64,000 nt of DNA from Acidobacteriota bacterium (GTDB lineage Bacteria > Acidobacteriota > Blastocatellia > Pyrinomonadales > Pyrinomonadaceae), in contig JAEWFC010000038.1 of assembly GCA_023389035.1 (NCBI GenBank), positions 186,001 to 250,000 of the forward strand, in the 5' to 3' direction. Of the stretch, positions 44,707-51,684 are shown piece after piece. The number at the start of each line of letters is the position of its first letter. Position 1 is the first letter of the stretch. Both the position numbers and the translations under genes were made by a program. The notes beneath the pieces were generated by a model that ran no database searches, had not been told where the DNA came from, and worked only from the letters and a program-made list of their open reading frames with translations.

Positions 44707-45249
44707 TCACGATTTCGCGATCTCATCAACAAGCCCGATCCGCAGTGCCTCGTTTGCGTCGATAGGTTCTGCGGTAAAGAACATTTCAAGCGCGTTCGCG
44801 TCCCCTATAAGCCTCGGAAGCCTCTGGGTCCCGCCCCAACCGGTCATGATTCCAAGACCGGCTCCCGGATGACAAAACGTTGCGTTCGGCAAAGCGATCC
44901 TCCGGTCGCATGCCAATGCCAGATCCAGTGCACCGCCGTAACACGGGCCGTTCACGATGGCTGTCGTTTTAGATGAAAGGTGCGCAATGCGATTCATCAG
45001 CTCCTGTCCGCGTTTCGCAAAACCTCGCACCTCTTCGTGAGCGAGTCCGTCGATCTCCTTTAGGTTCGCCCCGGAAGCAAAAACGCCGCCGCTTCCCTTA
45101 AAGACCACCTCGTCAAATCGGTCGGCGGACCCTATCGCATCGCTTATCGTATTCAGGACTTCTATTGACAGAGGATTTCTGATCTCGGGCCTTGAAAATC
45201 GAATGGTTAGAACGTTCTCGGCGCTTTCGATCGTAAGTGCGTTAGACAT
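44707..45249 (-). CDS. Short enoyl-CoA hydratase/isomerase-like protein
   Basis: About 180 aa from the ATG at 45249. Crotonase motifs are present (FKGSGGVFASGANLKEI; NGPCYGGALDLALACDRRI; PGAGLGIMTGWGGTQRLPRLIG). It stops at LRIGLVDEIAKS, where other family members continue for about 70 more residues of trimerisation/lid helices. Only 54 nt remain before the next gene, so the missing part is not nearby in another frame as far as I can see. It may be functional as a short form or a truncated paralogue. It is divergent from pyrophosphatase with 28 bp between. Confidence 0.8.
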   Translation of the reverse strand: MSNALTIESAENVLTIRFSRPEIRNPLSIEVLNTISDAIGSADRFDEVVFKGSGGVFASGANLKEIDGLAHEEVRGFAKRGQELMNRIAHLSSKTTAIVNGPCYGGALDLALACDRRIALPNATFCHPGAGLGIMTGWGGTQRLPRLIGDANALEMFFTAEPIDANEALRIGLVDEIAKS

Positions 45250-45277
45250 AATTCCGGCCACGACCAATAATAGCTGT

Positions 45278-45895
45278 ATGTTCAGGACCGACAAAGCTCA
45301 CCCTTGGCATGGCGTACCTATCGGGCCGGATGCTCCCGATGAAGTCACTGTATTCATCGAGATCGTCCCTCGGGACACGGTAAAGTACGAGGTCGATAAA
45401 GAGACCGGTTACCTGAAGATCGATCGGCCGCAGCAATACTCGAACGTTGTTCCTGCGAACTACGGCTTTATCCCGCAGACCTACTGCAAAGACACGATCG
45501 CAAACCTCGCTCGTGCAAAGACCGATATCTCAATAATCGGCGGCGATGGTGATCCGCTCGATATACTTGTTCTTTCCGAGCACCACATTCCACGTGGCGA
45601 CATTATCCTTAAAGCACGTCCGATCGGCGGATTTTGTCTGGTTGACGACAACGAGGCCGACGACAAGATCATCGCCGTTCTAAAAGGCGACAAGGTCTTC
45701 GAACAGTACGAAGAGATCGCCCAGCTTCCAAAAGGAATACTTGAGCGATTTGAGCACTACTTTCTAACCTACAAATCACTACCAGACGCGCCAAACGTTT
45801 GCCAGATCGCTTACTCATACGGCCGCGAGGCCTCATATGAAGTAATTCGCGCCGCTATTCAAGATTACTCAGATCTTATCGGCATTCTAAAGTAA
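45278..45895 (+). CDS. ppa: Inorganic pyrophosphatase (soluble, family I)
   Basis: 205 aa from the ATG at 45278. Family I signature DGDPLDILVLSE, YEVDKETGYLKIDRP and ADDKIIAVLKGD carry the Mg2+/PPi ligands. It hydrolyses pyrophosphate to pull biosynthetic and acyl-CoA activation reactions. The coding frame can be extended upstream over the divergent hydratase start, but that is not favoured. Confidence 0.95.
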   Translation: MFRTDKAHPWHGVPIGPDAPDEVTVFIEIVPRDTVKYEVDKETGYLKIDRPQQYSNVVPANYGFIPQTYCKDTIANLARAKTDISIIGGDGDPLDILVLSEHHIPRGDIILKARPIGGFCLVDDNEADDKIIAVLKGDKVFEQYEEIAQLPKGILERFEHYFLTYKSLPDAPNVCQIAYSYGREASYEVIRAAIQDYSDLIGILK

Positions 45896-46047
45896 GTCAC
45901 CAAGATTTAGGCCTTGTTCACCGTATCCCGTTGAGGACGCGGATATTTCTCCGTGCGAACACTCTTTGGAACACCGCTTGCACTTACTCTTGCAAGATTG
46001 GGATTGCGTTCGAAAATCATACGGAGAACGGAAGGAGACTTGGAGAG

Positions 46048-46641
46048 ATGAATAAGGAACAGGTACACGAACTTTTATATCAGGGGCTCGAAACAGAGCT
46101 TGGCGGGGTTGAGATCTATAAGACTGCGATCAGCTGTGCGATCAATGAAGATCTGAAGAAAGAATGGGAAGAATATCTCGAACAGACGAAAAAGCACGTT
46201 GAAATATACGAGACCATGTTTGCTGAGCTTGGACTAGATCCGGCTGCTGAAACTCCGGGCCGTATGGTGGTCCGCCACATCGGAAATTCGCTAGTAAAAG
46301 CTATGGAAATGGCAAAGGCGAATGATAAGCCTGAAGCGGCCGAGCTCGTTGCCGGAGAGTGTGTCGTACACGGCGAGACTAAGGACCACCAGAATTGGGA
46401 ACTCATCGGTATGGTTGCTGAAAAGGCGACCGGAGAGATGAAGAAGGTCCTTCAGGCGGGTTTTGATGAGGTTAAGGAAGAAGAGGACGAGCACTATCAC
46501 CATACAAAGGGATGGACACGTGAACTTTGGATCGATTCACTCGGAATGCCGGCCGTTCTGCCGCCGCCTGAGGAAGAGAAGAGCGTGAAGACCGCGATCG
46601 GTGCAGCTCGTGCAAAACACGCACGCGGCGAAATGCTATAA
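46048..46641 (+). CDS. Ferritin-like diiron four-helix protein
   Basis: 197 aa from the ATG at 46048, preceded by GGAGACTTGGAGAG. Helical throughout with Glu/His pairs in diiron-type positions: LETELGGVEIY, EQTKKHVEIYE, GECVVHGETKDHQNWE and EEEDEHYHH. Similar to ferritin-like/DUF892-style stress proteins that store or detoxify iron. The tail (residues about 165-197) is extended and basic. First gene of a stress-type group on the plus strand; a histone-like protein follows after 24 nt. Confidence 0.8.
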   Translation: MNKEQVHELLYQGLETELGGVEIYKTAISCAINEDLKKEWEEYLEQTKKHVEIYETMFAELGLDPAAETPGRMVVRHIGNSLVKAMEMAKANDKPEAAELVAGECVVHGETKDHQNWELIGMVAEKATGEMKKVLQAGFDEVKEEEDEHYHHTKGWTRELWIDSLGMPAVLPPPEEEKSVKTAIGAARAKHARGEML

Positions 46642-46665
46642 AGCGGATTTTTAGCGGAGGGACCC

Positions 46666-47262
46666 ATGGCTAAAACAGCAGGCACAAAAACATCGGCCAA
46701 GAAAGCGACAACGGCGACAAAGTCTAAGACCAGTTCCTCGAAGTCGACAGGCTCGCGATCATCGAACCGCAGTTCATCGGTCGGAACGACTCTGAAAAAG
46801 ACCGCGACTCTGAAAAAGACTGCGAAGAAAGCCGGCTCAGCCGCAAAGACTGCAGGAAGCTCGTTGCTTACGAGCACGGCAGAACTGATCGGCGAGGTTG
46901 TCTCGACCGTAGCAGCGGGTGCGGTCAGGGGTGCAGCCGAAGCCGGGAGCGAGGTACTCGCCGATAAGAGCAAGAATCTTAACGAGGCGGCCGGAAACGG
47001 GAAAAAGGGCACTGCTACGAGGAAGACCGGAACTGCAAAAAGCTCAACCCGTTCAACATCCAGAACGCCCGCGAAGGGCTCAAGTTCAACGGCGAAGAAA
47101 ACATCTGGCACTTCTGCGAAAAAAGGTGCATCATCGGGTTCTACAAAAACATCGACTGTGGCTTCAAAAGTGAAGCAAGCAGGCACGTCGAAGAAAGCTT
47201 CGGGAGGATCCGGATCTAGGTCCGGAGCAAAGTCGGGCGGCAGTGGTAAACGAGCCGCGTAA
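46666..47262 (+). CDS. Lys/Ala/Ser-rich histone-H1-like DNA-binding protein
   Basis: 198 aa of low complexity: basic, rich in K, A, S, T and G, with repeats such as TLKKTATLKKTAKK and SGTSAKKGASSGSTK. Only the centre (about residues 62-105, LLTSTAELIGEVVSTVAAGAVRGAAEAGSEVL) looks structured, an Ala/Val-rich helix. Composition matches bacterial H1-like/HctB proteins that compact DNA. RBS GGAGG upstream of the ATG. Function inferred from composition only; cotranscribed with the ferritin-like gene. Confidence 0.75.
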   Translation: MAKTAGTKTSAKKATTATKSKTSSSKSTGSRSSNRSSSVGTTLKKTATLKKTAKKAGSAAKTAGSSLLTSTAELIGEVVSTVAAGAVRGAAEAGSEVLADKSKNLNEAAGNGKKGTATRKTGTAKSSTRSTSRTPAKGSSSTAKKTSGTSAKKGASSGSTKTSTVASKVKQAGTSKKASGGSGSRSGAKSGGSGKRAA

Positions 47263-47311
47263 CTAGGGGTAAGAAGGAGGCCACTGGCCGCAAAACAAGA
47301 GGAGAAAAACT

Positions 47312-47464
47312 ATGCTTTGGACAATACTTATCATTCTATTAGTTCTTTGGGCTCTAGGATTCGGATTCGCAGGAGCAGCTGTGGGTAATCTTATTCACAT
47401 TTTGCTAGTATTGGCAGTCATTGTACTAGTCATTCAGCTAGTGACGGGACGTAGGGCAGTATAG
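47312..47464 (+). CDS. 50-aa Lmo0937-type small membrane protein
   Basis: A complete 50-codon gene: it starts MLWTILIILLVLWALGFGF, continues with two hydrophobic halves and ends TGRRAV. GAGGAG lies 9 nt upstream of the ATG. It matches the Lmo0937 family of tiny, stress-induced membrane proteins that are found in many phyla and are of unknown function. A terminator follows 11 nt after the stop. Confidence 0.85.
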   Translation: MLWTILIILLVLWALGFGFAGAAVGNLIHILLVLAVIVLVIQLVTGRRAV

Positions 47465-47475
47465 CCCATTCTAGT

Positions 47476-47505
47476 GGCCCCGTGGTTCATCCGCGGGGCC
47501 GTTTT
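47476..47505 (+). terminator. Rho-independent terminator after small membrane protein
   Basis: GGCCCCG / CGGGGCC arms with a 10-11-nt loop followed by GTTTTAT. Confidence 0.8.
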
Positions 47506-47523
47506 ATCTCTAGAGGTGTTGTT

Positions 47524-48006
47524 ATGTCTGTACCCCCACGAATTTTATACGTCGACGATGATCCGGCGAATTGCGAGATGATGGAGTACCTGCTCAAAGA
47601 CGAGAATGGTTACGACGTCGCGACCGCCATCGATGGCAAGCAGGCCCTTGAACTGATCGACTCGGAATTTTTCGATCTATATCTATTGGACTATTGCTTG
47701 CCCGATCTCACCGCGATCGAGCTTTGCAGACACATTAGGAAAACTCAGCCGTACACGCCCATAACGATCTACAGTGCGCTCGATCGTGAAGTCGATAAGA
47801 ATCACGCGTTCGCGGCTGGAGCAGATTTTTATTTGGTCAAGCCGGACGAGTTGGACAAGGTCAAGCCTCATATCGAAAAAGTGCTCGGCAAGGCCAAAAA
47901 GGCCGGTCAACCAAAGGCGGCACCGGTACACACAAGTGCGGCACCGGAAAACAGCGCAGATCCGGGCGGTCTCAAGCATCGCAGAAAAAGCTCGGGAATA
48001 ATGTAA
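47524..48006 (+). CDS. Stand-alone response-regulator receiver protein
   Basis: 160 aa from the ATG at 47524. CheY-like receiver: acidic pocket YVDDDP, phospho-acceptor Asp56 in YLLDYCLPD, Ser in IYSALD and Lys in YLVKPDELDK. About 35 residues of disordered, Lys/Ala-rich tail follow; there is no DNA-binding or enzymatic output domain. No histidine kinase is in the window. In this context it may tune stress signalling (single-domain regulators often act as phosphate sinks), which is a guess. Confidence 0.88.
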   Translation: MSVPPRILYVDDDPANCEMMEYLLKDENGYDVATAIDGKQALELIDSEFFDLYLLDYCLPDLTAIELCRHIRKTQPYTPITIYSALDREVDKNHAFAAGADFYLVKPDELDKVKPHIEKVLGKAKKAGQPKAAPVHTSAAPENSADPGGLKHRRKSSGIM

Positions 48007-48034
48007 TTTCTAGAAGACACGGAGGGTGATTTTA

Positions 48035-48340
48035 ATGTCGAAACCACAGGAAAAAGAATACGAACCGGATCATGAAGATGTGAAGAATCAGGACGACGGC
48101 GACCAGGAAGCTTGGCGGCCGACTGATGCACCACCGGATCAGCCGGGTCAACCGGAAGAGATGAAGCTCCCGGGAACCGGCGGCCCCAAACAGCACGTAG
48201 ATAATGCTGCTACCGGCCAGGATGGTGACGAAGCCGCTGCCGAGAATCCGATGGACCTCGAGGACGAACCCCCCGGAGTTGTCGGCTACGACGACTCGGG
48301 AGCATTGGGGCCGGACACGGCTCCTGATCCGCGGACGTAG
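48035..48340 (+). CDS. Acidic, disordered hypothetical protein
   Basis: 101 aa from the ATG at 48035 with a well placed GGAGG at 48021-48025. Rich in D, E, P, G and Q (YEPDHEDVKNQDDGDQEAW; PDQPGQPEEMKLPG), with no hydrophobic core, so almost certainly intrinsically disordered and hydrophilin-like. It is 28 nt after the receiver gene and followed by a terminator. Proteins of this composition are common among desiccation or osmotic-stress genes. Confidence 0.7.
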   Translation: MSKPQEKEYEPDHEDVKNQDDGDQEAWRPTDAPPDQPGQPEEMKLPGTGGPKQHVDNAATGQDGDEAAAENPMDLEDEPPGVVGYDDSGALGPDTAPDPRT

Positions 48341-48364
48341 ATATCGAAAAAGTTGAATGTGAAC

Positions 48365-48389
48365 AAGCGGTCTTTAAGGCCGCTTTTTT
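48365..48389 (+). terminator. Rho-independent terminator ending the stress-type group
   Basis: AAGCGG / CCGCTT arms with a short loop and TTTT. It lies 25 nt after the stop of the disordered-protein gene. Confidence 0.75.
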
Positions 48390-48414
48390 GCCCCACGAAG
48401 TATTTGCTATTCAG

Positions 48415-48450
48415 ATCGTGCAAATCATGCATATCGCGCATATCGCGCAT
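48415..48450. repeat. Four-unit 9-bp tandem repeat
   Basis: Units ATCGTGCAA, ATCATGCAT, ATCGCGCAT, ATCGCGCAT in direct succession, followed by a further TTTGCAATT. It lies in the 244-bp gap between the stress-type group and the 203-aa gene, about 135 bp upstream of that gene. Confidence 0.7.
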
Positions 48451-48584
48451 TTTGCAATTTCCACGCGGGTCAAATAATGGTCATATACTAGATGGAACGA
48501 GATGGTGTCTGCTGGTGTTCGTCGCCGCCGCTTGCAAGATACCGCCACGGTTTACAATAATTCTACGTTCGTTACGGAGTGTCG

Positions 48585-49196
48585 ATGGCAAAGAATTTGG
48601 TGTTCTCGCTTGACGGTAAAGAGTTCGAGGTAGTTCTCAAAAGGATCGACCGGGACGACCTTTACGGCAAGATCGAGGTCGAGGCGTTCGATGAGAAAGG
48701 AAAACCGGCTGAGCTTAAGGTCTTGGCCGCAGACGGTAAGACGCTCATCGACAAAGGCGGCACCGCACTTGAGACGCTTAACGCGAAGGGCGATTCGATT
48801 GACCGTACGGAGCTTGTCGCGGTCGATATAAATGGTGACGCGATCGAAAAAGTTCCGTCATCCTTCGACGCGCCAAACGAATTAAAGCCGGCGGAAATAG
48901 ATGACTACCTGAGCCTGTTGGTGAAATCTGTTTATATGCTGGATGCACCTGAGGGAGCGGACATCGATTATCTGAAAGATCATCTTTCGGCAAAGCAGAT
49001 CTTCTCATTCCCTTTTAGCTATCGCGGCGGGCTCGAATACGACGCCGCATTTGTGCTTGGTGACGACAAGGACGCGTTCATGGTCGTCGGGAAAGATGCC
49101 GAGCTTCGTTACCTGAAACTCAATCAGTCGTCGGTGCTCGATTCAGTGCAAGAGGCGGAAATATCCGCCGACGATATCAGCTTTGATCTTTTATAA
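48585..49196 (+). CDS. Unrecognised 203-aa protein of the ligase-primase cluster
   Basis: Start ATG at 48585 with GGAG at 48576-48579. The N-terminal half (about residues 1-95) is a series of short beta strands: LVFSLDGKEFEVVLKRIDR, GKIEVEAFDEKG, VLAADGKTLIDKGGTAL, IDRTELVAVDINGDAIEKV. The C-terminal half contains DDYLSLLVKSVYML, IFSFPFSYRGGLEYDAAFVLG and AFMVVGKDAELRYLKLN. I do not recognise a family. The order of the second half (K-S-x-Y-x-L, a helix, an alternating strand with arginine, then a hydrophobic strand) is faintly similar to the C-terminal part of bacterial Ku, which is speculative. It precedes the ligase-primase operon by 327 bp of repeats. Confidence 0.7.
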   Translation: MAKNLVFSLDGKEFEVVLKRIDRDDLYGKIEVEAFDEKGKPAELKVLAADGKTLIDKGGTALETLNAKGDSIDRTELVAVDINGDAIEKVPSSFDAPNELKPAEIDDYLSLLVKSVYMLDAPEGADIDYLKDHLSAKQIFSFPFSYRGGLEYDAAFVLGDDKDAFMVVGKDAELRYLKLNQSSVLDSVQEAEISADDISFDLL

Positions 49197-49200
49197 ACGT

Positions 49201-49505
49201 GGTGACGCACTTGGTGACGGAGATCTCGATTCGGGCGAGTTGGTGACGCAATCATCGATGCTGCGACCCGTGATGAATCCGGAAATCCGGAAATCTGAAT
49301 GGTGACGCAGTTTCGACGGATGCGAGTGGTGACGTAACGTCGAAATGTCGGCGGCAACAAATACGGAGATCTCAGAGTGGTGACGCAATATTCATTGACT
49401 TGCTCTGGTGACGCACTTCAAAGAATCGTACTGATCTCGGCGATATTCGAGACAAGAGTTGGTGACGGAGATAAGTCAAAGAGCCCACGGATCGCTGGTG
49501 CCGCA
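49201..49505 (+). repeat. Eight GGTGACG direct repeats upstream of the ligase-primase operon
   Basis: GGTGACGCA at 49201, 49242, 49301, 49379 and 49407; GGTGACGGA at 49213 and 49461; GGTGACGTA at 49328; and a weaker GGTGCCGCA at 49497. All are on the same strand; start-to-start spacings are 12, 29, 59, 27, 51, 28, 54 and 36 bp. Intervening sequence is unique. The array fills the whole 327-bp gap, which otherwise holds no gene, and ends 6 bp before the RBS of the 234-aa gene. It resembles a set of binding sites (iteron or operator-like). Confidence 0.85.
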
Positions 49506-49523
49506 AATTAGAGGACGAACGAG

Positions 49524-50228
49524 ATGGCAATTAATATCAGCAATGCACATAATCGCGACGCGGTCGTCGCGCTCGACGGCCTTCGGGGACGCAAAGAGGT
49601 TCGCTACGTCGACGCAAAAGGAAAGCCTACCGCAAACCAGCGTGTCCTAAAGGCCGACACGCAGCACGAACTGCCTGAAATTTTGAAGAAGGCAAAGAAG
49701 CTGGAAAAGGTCGCCAAGCTGCTCGTCGATGGTGACCCTGAGGTGGATATGGAATCGACCGGAATGTTCCTTTCTGAAACCTCAAAGGTTTACGTCTCCA
49801 CCCGCGGCATTGTCCATCTGGTGCAGGAATACGAAAAGATCTTTAAGCCTGACGGGACGCTGGCAAAACGCCGTCCGCGTCAGAAGATGTCGCAGAACAT
49901 CAATGCTGATATTCCGGTCCGCTGGTCCGGCAAGTTCATCAAGAAAGAGGAAGCTGTTCACCGCTTTGTCTTTAACAATACGAAACAGCTGGTGCACATC
50001 AATGGACTGACCTTTGATTTCCTCTTTCAGATGGCCGAAGATCTCGCGAAACGCGACGCTCTTCTGCTCTTGAGAGGTGGTGAACAATCGGACGAACCGA
50101 TCGTGATGAACCGCGGCGGCAAGCCTTACAACGCGTTTCTTGAAGGCCGGGTAAAAGGCGACAGCTACTGCCTGCTCCTGCACCTATCGAACATGGAGCT
50201 CAAGCGTCCGCCGGAGGTGAAAGCGTAA
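49524..50228 (+). CDS. Unrecognised 234-aa protein, first gene of the ligase-primase operon
   Basis: Soluble alpha/beta protein, no signal or TM. It has a basic N-terminus with RGRKEVRYVDAKGKP, a stretch DPEVDMESTGMFLSETSKVYV, a Lys/Arg-rich linker TLAKRRPRQKMSQNINADIPV and a C-terminal region with HRFVFNNTKQLVHINGLTFDFLFQMAEDL. No known motif. Its TAA overlaps the ATG of the ligase gene by 1 nt, so it is translationally coupled to the ligase and probably works with it, for example as an end-binding or scaffold subunit. That role is inferred from position only. Confidence 0.75.
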   Translation: MAINISNAHNRDAVVALDGLRGRKEVRYVDAKGKPTANQRVLKADTQHELPEILKKAKKLEKVAKLLVDGDPEVDMESTGMFLSETSKVYVSTRGIVHLVQEYEKIFKPDGTLAKRRPRQKMSQNINADIPVRWSGKFIKKEEAVHRFVFNNTKQLVHINGLTFDFLFQMAEDLAKRDALLLLRGGEQSDEPIVMNRGGKPYNAFLEGRVKGDSYCLLLHLSNMELKRPPEVKA

Positions 50229-51682
50229 TGGACGCCGGTTTCGACAAGAAAGCATTCAAGTGCAAGTTCGACTACTGCATCGGGAAGGCTAAAGATCTTT
50301 CCGATCCATCACTGCAGCAATTGGCACAGGGCTACAAGCGTCGCTTGAGCGGTGTAATGAAAGCTCTGTCGGGCCAGGACATCTCCAAGATCCCGGCGGC
50401 GAAAGGTTATTACGTCACCAAGAAATACGATGGTGAATTCGCATTCCTCGTCTTCGATGGTGACGCGATCATTTCTCTCAATCCGAATGAGACCGTGCGG
50501 GCAGGATTGCCTGCATTGGAAGAAGCCGCAGCCGTGCTGAAAAAGGCAAAGGTCAAATCCGCCTTGCTCGCCGCCGAATATCACCTGCTTGATACAGCAC
50601 CGAACAGCCGTTCGCTTGAACAAGTTCTCCGTGTACTCCGCACGCCCGCTTCAAAAAAAGCCCTCGACGGCATTGGCCTCGCCGTTTTCGACATCGTCGA
50701 ACTCGACGGCAAGCCGGTCGAGGCCGCCTCGAAGGTCTTCGACACGCTTTCGAAATGGTTCGGCAAGACCAAGATGGTGCACGTCGTCGAGCACACAAAG
50801 GTGAATGCCGTCGACGGGATCATGGAGCACTTTGTCGATTGGGTGATCGGCGAAGGAGCCGAAGGCTTGGTTGTTCGCCATGACAAGATCGGCACCTATA
50901 AGGTCAAGGTGAAGCATAATCTTGACGTCGCGATCCTCGGATTTTCGGAAGGCACCGAGCAGCGCAAAGGAATGCTGCACGATCTGCTGGTCGGCGTGGT
51001 GCGGCCCGACGGCACCTATCAGGAACTGACACGCGTCGGCGGCGGCTTTCGTGACGAAGACCGCAAACAGTTCGTAAAGGACCTTAAGAAACGGATCGTC
51101 CCATCCGAGTACGTCGCGGTGAACAACGATTACGTCGCATATGAAATGATCGAGCCCGGGCCGGTGATCGAGATCTCATGTCTTGACCTCATTTCCGAAC
51201 GGTCAAAGGGCGGCCCCGTGAACCGCATGGTCCTCAAATGGACAGGCGAACGCTACGAGGCCCTGCAGAGAATGCCGCTTGTGAGCGTGATCTCACCGCA
51301 ATACGTTCGCATTCGAGACGACAAAGAAGCAAGCCCGGAAGACACGAGCATTAGCCAGGTCACGGAGCTTGTGAAGGTCGAGGCTGCGAGCGAACCCGCC
51401 GACACTTCGAAACGAAAACCAAGCAAGCTGATCGAGCGTACCGTCTACACCAAGGTGATGAAGGAGAACACCATGGTCCGCAAGCTGCTGCTCTGGAAAA
51501 CGAACAAGGAAGACACGCCTGACTTCCCTGCTTACGTCGTCTACCTTACCGATTTCAGCCCGAATCGCCAGACGCCGCTCAACCGCGACATCAAGGTCGC
51601 GAGCACCGAAAAGGCCGCACGGGAAATGTTCAAGCAAATGGCCGAGAAGAATTTCATCGGCGGATGGGAGAAAGCTGCGTAA
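50228..51682 (+). CDS. ATP-dependent polynucleotide (DNA) ligase with extra C-terminal domain
   Basis: 484 aa. Nucleotidyltransferase motifs: I, KYDGEF with adenylated Lys66; the motif III region, LAVFDIVEL (151-159); IV, EGLVVR (212-217); V, YKVKVKH (224-230). The OB-fold region follows (about 235-345). In motif I the Arg of the canonical KxDGxR is Phe (KYDGEF). After about residue 385 comes an additional domain ending LLWKTNKEDTPDFPAYVVYLTDFSP... KNFIGGWEKAA, not found in minimal ligases. It likely seals DNA nicks or ends using ATP. It is coupled by overlap to the 234-aa gene and by a 2-nt gap to the primase gene; a housekeeping NAD-dependent LigA would be encoded elsewhere. Confidence 0.85.
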   Translation: MDAGFDKKAFKCKFDYCIGKAKDLSDPSLQQLAQGYKRRLSGVMKALSGQDISKIPAAKGYYVTKKYDGEFAFLVFDGDAIISLNPNETVRAGLPALEEAAAVLKKAKVKSALLAAEYHLLDTAPNSRSLEQVLRVLRTPASKKALDGIGLAVFDIVELDGKPVEAASKVFDTLSKWFGKTKMVHVVEHTKVNAVDGIMEHFVDWVIGEGAEGLVVRHDKIGTYKVKVKHNLDVAILGFSEGTEQRKGMLHDLLVGVVRPDGTYQELTRVGGGFRDEDRKQFVKDLKKRIVPSEYVAVNNDYVAYEMIEPGPVIEISCLDLISERSKGGPVNRMVLKWTGERYEALQRMPLVSVISPQYVRIRDDKEASPEDTSISQVTELVKVEAASEPADTSKRKPSKLIERTVYTKVMKENTMVRKLLLWKTNKEDTPDFPAYVVYLTDFSPNRQTPLNRDIKVASTEKAAREMFKQMAEKNFIGGWEKAA

Positions 51683-51684
51683 CG

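Noticed and set aside
45976..46047. Possible sigma-54 promoter (TTGCAC...TTGCAA) upstream of the ferritin-like gene
   Set aside because: The spacing is one base too long and the essential GG of the -24 element is missing; no sigma-54 activator is nearby.
46497..47186. 229-aa minus-strand open frame antisense to the histone-like gene
   Set aside because: It is the complementary shadow of the low-complexity Lys/Ala gene, giving a Val/Phe/Pro-rich nonsense protein with no RBS.
48585..49196. Firm annotation of the 203-aa protein as Ku
   Set aside because: The resemblance to Ku is limited to a loose pattern in the second half; the N-terminal region differs and no signature residue is diagnostic, so it is kept as a hypothesis only.
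49191..49388. Minus-strand open frame rich in RHHS across the GGTGACG repeats
   Set aside because: It arises from the repeated TGCGTCACC on the complementary strand and is antisense to the operon leader.
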